Assembly (NCBI RefSeq): GCF_024684275.1
Contig: NZ_JAIKXF010000020.1
Location: 1-39,324 of the forward strand
Reading direction: 5' to 3'
Origin: Ruminococcus sp.
GTDB taxonomy: Bacteria; Bacillota_A; Clostridia; Oscillospirales; Ruminococcaceae
Length of the DNA stretch: 39,324 bases
The first letter of the stretch is position 1, and the number at the start of each line of letters is the position of its first letter. The notes beneath the pieces are model-generated. The model saw only the letters and a program-made list of their open reading frames with translations, was not told the DNA's origin and ran no database searches. Below are positions 16,072 to 23,733 of this stretch, piece by piece. A program made the translations under genes and the position numbers.

Positions 16072-18810
16072 TTATTTTAGTCTGTTTGGATTCTGGGGTT
16101 GATTAGGATTCCACGGCTGATTTGGGTTCTGCGGCTGATCGGGATTCTGCGGTTTGTCATTGTTCTGGGGCTGGTCGTTATTCTGGGGCTGCTCTGTGGT
16201 CTGCTGTGTATCGGGATCTCTCATGCTGAGCAGAAGCTCCCTGCGCATTGAGACAAGATCGAATACGTCGATAACGCCGTCCTCGCAGAGGTCGCCTGCC
16301 TTCCAGCTGACAAGTTCTGTTTCCCTGTCTGCGCTGAGCCATTTTTGCAGCATAACGATGTCAGCTACGTTGAATTCTCCGTCGGCATTGACATCGCCCG
16401 GAAGAACGTCGTTTTCGTAGACGGCTCTTACAGCAGCGTTGGAGCCGAGCTGTATTTTTATAGATGTTGAAGTCTCATCGCCTTCGACTATCTTTGCGCC
16501 GCTTATGCTCCAGCGTGAGAACTTAGCCTCCTCACTTGGGGAAACGCTCAGGTCGATAGTGTAGTCACCGTGGTATTTTCCGCTCCACTTTGATACTGCT
16601 CCGAGGTCAAGAGTGTTCAGCCTAATGCTGCCCATAGAAGCATTATTTGTTACAGTAAGGCTGTATGGATTTGAGCTGAGCTTTACAGCCTGTCTTGTTG
16701 TACTTTCTGCGTACTGGAAGCGCTGAGCGTAGAAATTGATTATAGTCTGGTATGCGTTTTCAAGCTGTCTTTCGCCGCCTGAGCTGCGTGAGCTGAAACG
16801 TGCATAGCTGTCAAGTATCTGCTGCTTATAGTTTTTAAGATAGCTCTCAGCCACTGACTTTGTTTTGTCTGCTGTGAAGTTGTTATTTGCTATGTCCATG
16901 AATGTTCTTGCGTACTGCAAACGGAAATCATCGTTTTCCAGAAGCTTTATGAACATCTGGGCGAATTCGCCGTCCTCACGCAGCTCCTTGAGACGTCTGT
17001 AGCAGTCTGCGTTTGCGGATTTATCATAGCTGCCGTAGAGTCCCTGTCCTGATTCTGTATCATAAAGGATAGGTCTCCACTTGCCGTCGGCATAGGGATT
17101 TTCCTCGTCTATAGCGTCAGAGCGCCACATTGAGATATTCCTCTGTGGCCAGTCTGCGTTGCACCAGTATATCTGAGCTGCTATATAGTCCATATAGCTC
17201 TGTATATCCACCTTACGGCAGAACTCCTCATAGCTGATACTGCCGTTTATAACGCCGTTCTGGAGCTGGAGCCAGTCCTGAAGATCCTGTTCTGTGCCCT
17301 CGTCCAGCTCACCGTTCTTGATGATAGCCACGTCGCTCTTCTTTATGCCGAAATGCTCGCTGATATAGCGCTTGTCTATTTTCTCCATGAGCTGATACAA
17401 GCCCCAGTATTCGCCGTCGAGGAATACAACACACTCTGTAGCTGCCTGATACGCGAAGTTCCTGTCGGTGATAAGGCTCTGGTTGATACTGTCACGGAAG
17501 AATGCTGTGCCGTTGTCGTTTCCGCCGTTTCTGAGAACGACGCCCTCATATTTCTTGATAGCCTTGCCGTTTTTAGCCTTTACAGCCTTGCCGCCGAAGA
17601 AATCATACTCAAATTCGGATACGCCGTAATCCTTGCGTGTGTAGATATTGAAGCTCTTCTGCGGAAGGCTGCGTGAGTAGTTGCCCTTGATACGGATACC
17701 GACATTTTCTTCGATGACCTTTTCACCGTTCTCAAAAAGGGTGAAGTTTGCAGGGCGTTCCCACTCCTTGCCGCGCATTGAGTAGTTAGCGATAAGGTTC
17801 CAGGGCTGAACATTTCTGCCTGCGCCTGTATTTTCGGTCTCGTAAGCCTTTCCGAGGCAGTATATTCCTGTTTCGTAATCGAAAAGATTATCGGGATCGG
17901 TGACAAGTGAGATGACCTTCATATTCGGGTAATAGCCCGAGTTTGTATTACCGATGAAGTATGTCTTGGTGACAGGCTCGCTTACGCGACCCTCGCTGTC
18001 AACGGATACAGCGCGGATAACAGCTGCCTTATCAACATTTTCACGGGGCTGTTCGGCTCCGTTCGGAGCTATATCTGTACGTGCGCTTAGACGGTTCTGA
18101 GTATCCGTCATATCTTTTATTGTAATGGGAGCTTCATACTTTTCGGATTCGATAGTAGGATCGCTGCCGTCCATTGTGTAGTAAACGGTGCAGCCCTCAT
18201 CGGCTGTCAGCGTAAGTGCGAAGCTGCTGTCGTAGAAGCCGCTGTCCTTAGAAAAGGTCGGCTGATGTACTGCCGCAGAGCCCTCGGGAGCTGCGTTTTC
18301 CTTTTCGGGAGTAGAGCTGAGCTCAAAGAATTCACCGCTGCCGTCAGGATACTGACCGTATGAGGTGTCGGCGGCGAGAGCACCGAATGTGAGAGCCTGA
18401 GCAATGCTGCCCTGTTTGTCGGTAAGGGTGAGTGTCTCACCTGTGGACGAAAGTCCGAAAGGTACCATTTTATTGTCATTTGCGCCTGCATTGCTGTCGC
18501 AGAAAACAATAAGCCTGCCCTTTGCAGGCACCTTAGTTCCGTCGGGAAATGTGTAGCGATAGGGCTCAGCCTCCTTGTCGGAGAGTCCCCAGCCTGAGAT
18601 GTCAGCCTCCTGACTGTCGCTGTTGTAAAGCTCTATCCAGTCGTAGAAATTACCGTCTGCTGTCTTGTATGTGCTGTTTTTTGAGCAGACCTCATTTACG
18701 GTCACTTTGCTTGTACTTTCTGCATTAGCAGGCAGATAGGCTGCCGACTGCATGACAAGCCCCAGGCATAAAATGCCTGCTGCCGCTTTGCGTATAGAGT
18801 ATTTTTTCAT
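16072..18810 (-). CDS. Large secreted CotH-family protein with lamin-tail, chitobiase-like and dockerin domains
   Basis: 912 residues. Signal peptide 1-30 (ends PANA). Domains in order: a lamin-tail domain (about 35-140; VNEVCSKNST, FYDWIELYN, ADISGWGLSD, GRLIVFCDS); a chitobiase/HEX C-like beta domain (about 185-280; GFYDSSFALTLTADEGCTVYYTMDGSDPT); a CotH kinase-like domain (about 295-640; MKVISLVTDPDNLFD, VGIRIKGNYSRSLPQKSFNIY, LMEKIDKRYISEHFG, WRPILYDTESG); a beta region; a type I dockerin (about 804-864); and a Pro/Gln/Asn tail of NxPQNP-type repeats (865-912). CotH proteins with dockerins occur in Ruminococcus and clostridial cellulosomes; their activity there is not settled. GGAGG lies before the ATG. 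Cell-surface docking is inferred from the dockerin. Confidence 0.92.
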   Translation of the reverse strand: MKKYSIRKAAAGILCLGLVMQSAAYLPANAESTSKVTVNEVCSKNSTYKTADGNFYDWIELYNSDSQEADISGWGLSDKEAEPYRYTFPDGTKVPAKGRLIVFCDSNAGANDNKMVPFGLSSTGETLTLTDKQGSIAQALTFGALAADTSYGQYPDGSGEFFELSSTPEKENAAPEGSAAVHQPTFSKDSGFYDSSFALTLTADEGCTVYYTMDGSDPTIESEKYEAPITIKDMTDTQNRLSARTDIAPNGAEQPRENVDKAAVIRAVSVDSEGRVSEPVTKTYFIGNTNSGYYPNMKVISLVTDPDNLFDYETGIYCLGKAYETENTGAGRNVQPWNLIANYSMRGKEWERPANFTLFENGEKVIEENVGIRIKGNYSRSLPQKSFNIYTRKDYGVSEFEYDFFGGKAVKAKNGKAIKKYEGVVLRNGGNDNGTAFFRDSINQSLITDRNFAYQAATECVVFLDGEYWGLYQLMEKIDKRYISEHFGIKKSDVAIIKNGELDEGTEQDLQDWLQLQNGVINGSISYEEFCRKVDIQSYMDYIAAQIYWCNADWPQRNISMWRSDAIDEENPYADGKWRPILYDTESGQGLYGSYDKSANADCYRRLKELREDGEFAQMFIKLLENDDFRLQYARTFMDIANNNFTADKTKSVAESYLKNYKQQILDSYARFSSRSSGGERQLENAYQTIINFYAQRFQYAESTTRQAVKLSSNPYSLTVTNNASMGSIRLNTLDLGAVSKWSGKYHGDYTIDLSVSPSEEAKFSRWSISGAKIVEGDETSTSIKIQLGSNAAVRAVYENDVLPGDVNADGEFNVADIVMLQKWLSADRETELVSWKAGDLCEDGVIDVFDLVSMRRELLLSMRDPDTQQTTEQPQNNDQPQNNDKPQNPDQPQNPNQPWNPNQPQNPNRLK

Positions 18811-18942
18811 GTTTTCCTCCTGTTTTTTATTTCAGTGCTTTTTTCTCAAAAAATAAATGTGCTTTTTATCTTATTGAGCACAGGCAGGGATTTGTATATT
18901 TTTTATCTTTTTCTGTATGTTTACTGTATCTATTTTTTTATT

Positions 18943-18971
18943 ATTATAGCACGGACACAACAGCTTGTCTA
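18943..18971 (-). promoter_or_regulatory. Promoter of the CotH gene
   Basis: On the minus strand TAGACA (18971-18966), 17-bp spacer, TATAAT (18948-18943), with TGC before the -10 (extended -10). It leaves a leader of about 130 bases. An 8-4-8 palindrome, CGTTTTTT-GTTC-AAAAAACG (18983-19002), sits just upstream and could be a regulator site. Confidence 0.65.
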
Positions 18972-19283
18972 CTCAAAATATTCGTTTTTTGTTCAAAAAA
19001 CGATGATTTTAAAGGAAGATCTGCTTGATAGCTGTTGTATGTTACATCACCCCATTATAGTATACGAAGGTCAGAAGTATTTTCCGGGGCTTTATCAGGA
19101 AAATGAAGAAGTCATTTTTTCGCCTGATAGCAAATGCAATATATTTTGACATTAATTGGTCAGAAAAAAGATAAGAAATATACGTATCGTAAAATGAATT
19201 TGCACTATTTTTGCAATATTTATTTATTTGTTTATGCATAATGCTAAAAAGTTTTGATATATTGTGAACATTAGAGAAAAATA

Positions 19284-19312
19284 TTGACAGTTGATTGGAA
19301 ATACGGTATAAT
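19284..19312 (+). promoter_or_regulatory. Consensus promoter of a candidate RNA gene
   Basis: TTGACA (19284-19289), 17-bp spacer, TATAAT (19307-19312), an exact consensus match. No open reading frame with a ribosome site follows before the terminator at 19492-19527. The interval 19003-19283 before it holds no convincing gene. Confidence 0.85.
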
Positions 19313-19318
19313 GTGATT

Positions 19319-19527
19319 GTAAACAAAAGGTATAAAGAAGTTGCATAGTGTGCGAATGAAATTCTCATTTTTTACTCCTCCATAACAGTTTTTAGACGCC
19401 TTTGGATATGCTTTGATCCTGTTGGGGCTGATCTCAGCAGGAGCATAATAAAAGTTTTCATCAATGGCTCATAAAAACCTCTTTAACATGGCGTCCCCCT
19501 CTTGTAGCGAGAGGGGGACGTTGTTTT
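19319..19527 (+). ncRNA. Candidate structured small RNA, about 205 nt (6S-like layout possible)
   Basis: The limits come from a consensus promoter and a strong terminator (11-bp perfect stem 19492-19502 with 19510-19520, then TTGTTTT). No start codon with a Shine-Dalgarno site lies between. Foldable parts are a closing stem of about 10 bp (TAAAGAAGTT near 19331-19340 with AACCTCTTTA near 19477-19486, one mismatch); a small hairpin AATGA-AATTC-TCATT; and an apical stem in which TATGCT and AGCATA enclose CCTGTTG/CAGCAGG. One long rod with an open middle and a length near 200 nt recalls 6S RNA, but I cannot confirm the family. The sequence could also be an unrelated regulatory RNA. Confidence 0.5.
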
Positions 19528-19641
19528 CGGAGAATTACGCTGCAAGTGCTGATATTCAAATCATTACACCGAGTATATAAAATGTTTGAATTACATTTAG
19601 TTGATATTTGAGTTTTTTTGTTACAATTAATAGTTATTTCA

Positions 19642-19670
19642 TTGACATTGCACAGTAATTATGGTATAAT
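19642..19670 (+). promoter_or_regulatory. Consensus extended -10 promoter of the SipW/McrB-like operon
   Basis: TTGACA (19642-19647), 17-bp spacer, TATAAT (19665-19670), with TGG before the -10. It lies 44 bases before the first gene and appears to serve seven genes up to the terminator at 27355. No other promoter or terminator is obvious within. Confidence 0.88.
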
Positions 19671-19714
19671 AAAACAAACATAAAAAATATATAAAGTAGA
19701 AAGAAGGCGGTAAT

Positions 19715-20473
19715 ATGGCAGATAAAGATGTTCAGACCACTGTTGGCGGTTTACGGGCTGTTGAGCTTAATTACCGCAGTATAAGGGAGATTTCCAGCGG
19801 CCAGACGGCTTTTTTTCAGTCCCGTACCATGCTGAATTCTCCAAAGCTGGGAGTGCTTTCTCCCGACAAATACCGTGATGTGTGTGAAATGACAAATCAG
19901 GCTGATCAGCTTTTCAGGCTCGAATTGGTACAGGCTCTTGAAGCAAACGCTACCTTTGTTGAGCGTGAGCTGAATTTCGGCTGGCTTTCAGTTTATCTTC
20001 CTGTGAGAATGCTCAGAGAGAAGCGTACCTCAAAGCTTGCGTCGGATTATGCGGCACGTCATCAGATACCCACAACGCGCATTTGCTTTGAGCTCTCGGA
20101 GAAGCTTCTCACCGAGACGGACGAGCAGGTGCCATCGACCATACAGGTAATGCGCAATCTGGGATTCCATTTTATGCTTACGAATTTCGGCGGCGTAAAT
20201 TGTCCGATGATGCGCCTTTCGGATTTTCCTGTTGATTACGTTATGCTCAGTCCCGAAGTCACAAACTACATCGGCAGGGGAGAGCGCTCTGATAACGCAG
20301 TCAGGTCGATAGTTTCCTTCGTCAACGATATAGGCTCTGAGCCTGTTGCCGACGGAGTTTTCAACAGCCGTCAGGCGGAAGCGCTGTATTCATTTGAATG
20401 CTCATACTGCGCAGGAAACCTTTCGGGAAAGTATATGACGGAAAGATATGTAAGAAGGAGATCAGATTCTTGA
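19715..20473 (+). CDS. Degenerate EAL-domain protein (probably not a c-di-GMP hydrolase)
   Basis: 252 residues, cytosolic. The EAL fold is visible along the whole length: AVELNYRSIREISSGQTAFFQSR (the Q-P-I strand and helix), SPKLGVLSPDKY, ICFELSEKLL (the family's L-E-x-T-E), LGFHFMLTNFGGVNCPMMRLSDFPVDYVML (the D-D-F-G region), and a final ADGVFNSRQAEALYSFECSYCAGNLSGKYM. The catalytic marks are lost: the E-A-L itself is absent (GQTAFF), DDFG has become TNFG, the L-K-I-D lysine is gone, and A-E-G-V-E is ADGVF. So it may bind c-di-GMP or another partner but should not cut it. AGAAGG precedes the ATG. It is first gene of the operon, so it may feed a signal to the membrane machine below. Confidence 0.8.
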   Translation: MADKDVQTTVGGLRAVELNYRSIREISSGQTAFFQSRTMLNSPKLGVLSPDKYRDVCEMTNQADQLFRLELVQALEANATFVERELNFGWLSVYLPVRMLREKRTSKLASDYAARHQIPTTRICFELSEKLLTETDEQVPSTIQVMRNLGFHFMLTNFGGVNCPMMRLSDFPVDYVMLSPEVTNYIGRGERSDNAVRSIVSFVNDIGSEPVADGVFNSRQAEALYSFECSYCAGNLSGKYMTERYVRRRSDS

Positions 20474-20503
20474 AAAAATTATTAAAGGATTGGAGAGTTC
20501 AGA

Positions 20504-21217
20504 GTGGATAAAAAGGTGATTGATGTCCTTGAACTCAGAAGAACCGCAAAAGAAGTCAAGCGTCACACTTTGCTGATGCGTGTTCTTGCACTGCTGGCGA
20601 TAATACTTATTCTGATCGTTGCAATAGCTTACGGTATATCGTATTTTTACGATAAATTCGGAAGCTTTACAGTCAAGGTCAACAAATATGACATGGTAAA
20701 GCAGGGACTTTCACTTTCTGAAACCCCCGAATATGATAAGTCGATAGCGGTGCTGAATGCAGATATCGTCTACGATATGACAAACATCAGCGGAGAAGAT
20801 CTCCCAGATAATATAGATAAGGTAAACGGCAGCCACAACGGTGATAACTTCATCGCCTATACCTTTTATCTGATAAATTCGGGAGATGATACTCTGACCT
20901 ATACAGGTGAGATGCTCATTGACAATGTCACGAAAAATGTCGATGAAGCAATCCGAGTCGCTGTTTATAAAAACGGTGTCAAGACTGTATACGGCAAGAC
21001 AAAATCAAACGGCGGCGGCAAGGAAAGCGACTGTGACAGTGAATTTCTGACTTCAAGCGTTGTTATGAGAACTTCTACGGAAGGATTCAAGGCAAAGGAC
21101 AAGGACAAGTATACAGTAGTGATATGGCTGGAGGGCAATGATCCCGACTGTATCGATGACATAATAGGCGGAACACTAAAGCTTAGCATGAGCTTTAAGA
21201 TAACTGAATCTACTTGA
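20504..21217 (+). CDS. One-pass exported protein, possible SipW substrate (TasA/camelysin-like style)
   Basis: 237 residues from a GTG start with GGAG 8 bases upstream. A cytosolic N-terminus (about 24 residues, KEVKRH) is followed by a membrane or signal segment (about 25-48) ending in AYGISYFYD. The outer part is a beta-rich domain: FTVKVNKYDMVKQGLSLSE, FIAYTFYLINSGDDTLTYTGEM, and a C-terminal VVIWLEGNDPDC, GGTLKLSMSFK. The Trp-Leu-Glu-Gly-x-Asp-Pro-x-Cys segment and beta composition recall small secreted proteins that lie beside SipW-type signal peptidases, such as TasA and camelysin. A SipW-type peptidase gene follows after 18 bases, so I infer that this may be its substrate. The hydrophobic segment has no clear A-x-A site, so it may stay anchored. 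Confidence 0.65.
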   Translation: MDKKVIDVLELRRTAKEVKRHTLLMRVLALLAIILILIVAIAYGISYFYDKFGSFTVKVNKYDMVKQGLSLSETPEYDKSIAVLNADIVYDMTNISGEDLPDNIDKVNGSHNGDNFIAYTFYLINSGDDTLTYTGEMLIDNVTKNVDEAIRVAVYKNGVKTVYGKTKSNGGGKESDCDSEFLTSSVVMRTSTEGFKAKDKDKYTVVIWLEGNDPDCIDDIIGGTLKLSMSFKITEST

Positions 21218-21235
21218 TAAAGGAGTATAAACAAT

Positions 21236-22090
21236 ATGAAAAAGGTACTAAGAGTGACTGCAAATGTGCTTGCATGGATCGTGCTTATAATCGCATTCCT
21301 CGTCACTATAATAGTTTTCTCATCGGGAAGAAATAACGGAGTTGCAAATATATTTGGATTTATCCCCATGACGGTCGAGTCGGATTCAATGAAGCCTACG
21401 TTCAGCAAAAATGACCTTATTATATGTAAGGAGATCGACGACATCAACAGCCTCAAGGAGGGCGATGTCATCACATTCTGGACCGTTATCGACGGCAGAA
21501 GAGTCAAGAATACCCATAGGATCATGGAGATCGAGGATAAAGACGGCGCCAAGAGCTTCATTACACGAGGCGATAACAACGACATTAATGATACCGCTCC
21601 TGCTTATTCGGGAGACCTTATCGGTAAGTGGACAGAGACAAAGATATCGGGAGTGGGCAAGCTGCTCAACTTTATGCGTACAAAGAAGGGCTTCTTCATT
21701 TGCATCGTAATACCAATGGCTCTGTTTTTCCTTTTCGAGCTCTACAAATTCATCGTTACACTCATTGAGGCAAAGCGTCCCGAGCCTGTCGAGCAGCTTG
21801 ACGAGGAAGAGATAAAGAGACGCGCTATCGAGGAGTACCTTGCAAGCAAGGGCGAGTCTGCCGAGAGTGCGGCAGCCAAAGCCTCTGAGGCAGTGAATAC
21901 GACAGCAGAAAAGGCTGAGGATACTGCGGAAAAAGCAGTGGAAAAGCTGGAAGAGGCAGCTGAGAAGACTGCTGATAAAATAGAAGAGACAGCAGAAAAA
22001 ACAGCAGATGACGCAAAGAATATTGCGGAAAAGGCAGCAGAGAACGCCGCAGCTGTAACAGCTGAAAAAGCAGGTGAAGCTGCTGAATAA
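21236..22090 (+). CDS. SipW-type signal peptidase I with Ala/Lys/Glu-repeat tail
   Basis: 284 residues. A membrane helix (about 9-30) leads to the catalytic domain: S51 in ESDSMKPTF (box B), LKEGDVITFW, H94 in NTHRI (in place of the usual Lys, as in the ER/archaeal/SipW type), D113 in TRGDNND. A second helix (about 148-166) follows. The last ~110 residues are unusual: after a short acidic stretch they consist of helical repeats rich in Ala, Lys and Glu (TAEKAEDTAEKAVEKLEE style), like LEA or apolipoprotein repeats. Signal peptidases normally lack such a tail; it may form a coiled coil or lie on the membrane. If both termini are on the same side as predicted, it is cytosolic. Neighbours suggest contact with the coiled-coil proteins downstream. 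Confidence 0.85.
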   Translation: MKKVLRVTANVLAWIVLIIAFLVTIIVFSSGRNNGVANIFGFIPMTVESDSMKPTFSKNDLIICKEIDDINSLKEGDVITFWTVIDGRRVKNTHRIMEIEDKDGAKSFITRGDNNDINDTAPAYSGDLIGKWTETKISGVGKLLNFMRTKKGFFICIVIPMALFFLFELYKFIVTLIEAKRPEPVEQLDEEEIKRRAIEEYLASKGESAESAAAKASEAVNTTAEKAEDTAEKAVEKLEEAAEKTADKIEETAEKTADDAKNIAEKAAENAAAVTAEKAGEAAE

Positions 22091-22131
22091 TACGCAATAT
22101 ATGGGAAAGCAATTGACTTTCGGAGTATATT

Positions 22132-23706
22132 ATGAATGAATTCTTGAAATGGTTTTTTGCTTTTATTTCTGAAATGCTCAAGGGCTATGCGGATATCGTA
22201 AAGGGCTTCGGGCGAGGAATAAAGCAGATATTCAATATAAAAAACTATATAAATATCTTTAAGGAGCATTCCCAGGATTACAGTGCTCTCAGCTGGATAC
22301 TGTCAATACTGGCTATCATTATAGTCATAGCTATCTATGCTCTGATACTCATGATGATAATCCTCGGAATAAGGAAATATATCCGTTTCCGTCACTCTAT
22401 CGTCAGCAATGAGGACCTTCTCGAGGAGATAAGTGAGCTTCAGCGAAAGGTGCTGAAGATGACAAAGGAAAAGGACGAAATAATGGCTATGAAGGTCGCT
22501 CAGATGGGACTTCCCGCCGGCTCAGGTGTTCTTTCCCTTGCAGACGGTACTATGGCTGCCGAGGGAGCAGAGGGCGGAGAGGCTGCTGCGCCTGCTGTTG
22601 TTGAAAGCGGCGTTATCCAGACAAATGAGCACAGATTCTCAAAGCTTATCGAGGTGGATACCTTCTACAAGACCTATGAACCGCCTGCGTATGACAATGA
22701 GATCGACCTTCCCGGCATTTGCGAAAACTTCCGCAATTTCGCCTGCTCGAGAATGCACCTTTATTATGAGCCTAAGATAATATGGCTCTTTATGGCAGGT
22801 ATGGCTTCTACAAAGCTCATTATCCTCCAGGGTATCTCAGGTACAGGTAAAACCTCACTTCCGTACTCGTTCGGTAAGTTCTTGCAGGTGGATACCACTA
22901 TCGCCTCTGTACAGCCTTCATGGCGTGACAGGACGGAGCTTTTCGGATACTTCAACGAATTTACCAAGAACTTCAACGAAACAGAAGTGCTTAAAAGAAT
23001 ATATTCATCGGGCTATAACAATGATGTAAACCTTATCCTTCTCGATGAGATGAACATCGCCCGTGTCGAGTATTACTTCGCAGAAATGCTTTCTATCCTC
23101 GAAATGCCTAACGCTGACGAGTGGGAGCTTGATATCGTTCCTAACGTATGGAGCACCGATCCTGTAAAGCTTGACAAGGGCAAGATAGTTATCCCTCAGA
23201 ATATCTGGTACATAGGTACTGCTAATAACGACGACTCTACCTTTGCTATTTCTGATAAGGTATACGACCGTGCTCAGCCTATCAATCTTGATACCAAGGG
23301 CGTAGCATTTGATGCTCCTGACACACCGCCTATGAACTTAGGCTTTGATCATCTTGATAAGCTGTTCAAGGAGGCGTTCGACAAGTACCCGATCTCACAG
23401 GAAAATCTCAAGAAGATACAGCAGCTTGACCTCTGGGTAATCGAAAAGCTGAGAGTTGCCTTCGGTAACCGTATCCTCAAGCAGATGAACCTCTTTGTTC
23501 CCGTATATGTAGCCTGCGGCGGCGACGAGCTGGACGGTATCGACTACATTCTCGCAACAAAGATATTCCGAAAGTTTGAGTCACTCAACCTTGCGATGCT
23601 GAGAGAGGAGCTCCGTGAGCTCTGTGCTTACATGACCAAGACCTTCGGAAAGAATAAGATGAACGAATCTATAGCTTATCTTGAAAGACTCCAGAAGCTG
23701 TTCTGA
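22132..23706 (+). CDS. Membrane-anchored McrB-like AAA+ ATPase
   Basis: 524 residues. The N-terminal part is amphipathic (about 1-45), then one strong membrane helix (about 52-80), a coiled-coil stretch (about 88-125), an Ala/Gly-rich linker, and the AAA+ core. Walker A is GISGTGKT (234-241); Walker B is LILLDEMN (D305/E306); between them lies VQPSWRDRTELFGYFNEFTKNF, the pattern seen in McrB-like GTP/ATPases; sensor-1 is YIGTANND. McrB-type proteins pair with a McrC-type partner, and the next gene has a DUF2357/McrC-like region. A membrane anchor is unusual for this group. No DNA-binding N-domain is visible, so DNA restriction is not the obvious role. GGAG lies 11 bases upstream of the ATG. 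Confidence 0.83.
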   Translation: MNEFLKWFFAFISEMLKGYADIVKGFGRGIKQIFNIKNYINIFKEHSQDYSALSWILSILAIIIVIAIYALILMMIILGIRKYIRFRHSIVSNEDLLEEISELQRKVLKMTKEKDEIMAMKVAQMGLPAGSGVLSLADGTMAAEGAEGGEAAAPAVVESGVIQTNEHRFSKLIEVDTFYKTYEPPAYDNEIDLPGICENFRNFACSRMHLYYEPKIIWLFMAGMASTKLIILQGISGTGKTSLPYSFGKFLQVDTTIASVQPSWRDRTELFGYFNEFTKNFNETEVLKRIYSSGYNNDVNLILLDEMNIARVEYYFAEMLSILEMPNADEWELDIVPNVWSTDPVKLDKGKIVIPQNIWYIGTANNDDSTFAISDKVYDRAQPINLDTKGVAFDAPDTPPMNLGFDHLDKLFKEAFDKYPISQENLKKIQQLDLWVIEKLRVAFGNRILKQMNLFVPVYVACGGDELDGIDYILATKIFRKFESLNLAMLREELRELCAYMTKTFGKNKMNESIAYLERLQKLF

Positions 23707-23733
23707 TTCGGATAAAGAGCAGGTGAGAAACAA

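Noticed and set aside
18835..19149. 104-codon plus-strand frame in the CotH upstream gap
   Set aside because: AT-rich, overlaps the CotH promoter and leader, no Shine-Dalgarno site, and a hydrophobic low-complexity start. Only its last ~48 residues look protein-like, which is not enough.
21742..22269. Ser/Ala/Phe-rich open frame on the minus strand
   Set aside because: Shadow of the Ala/Lys/Glu-repeat tail of the SipW-type peptidase; low complexity.
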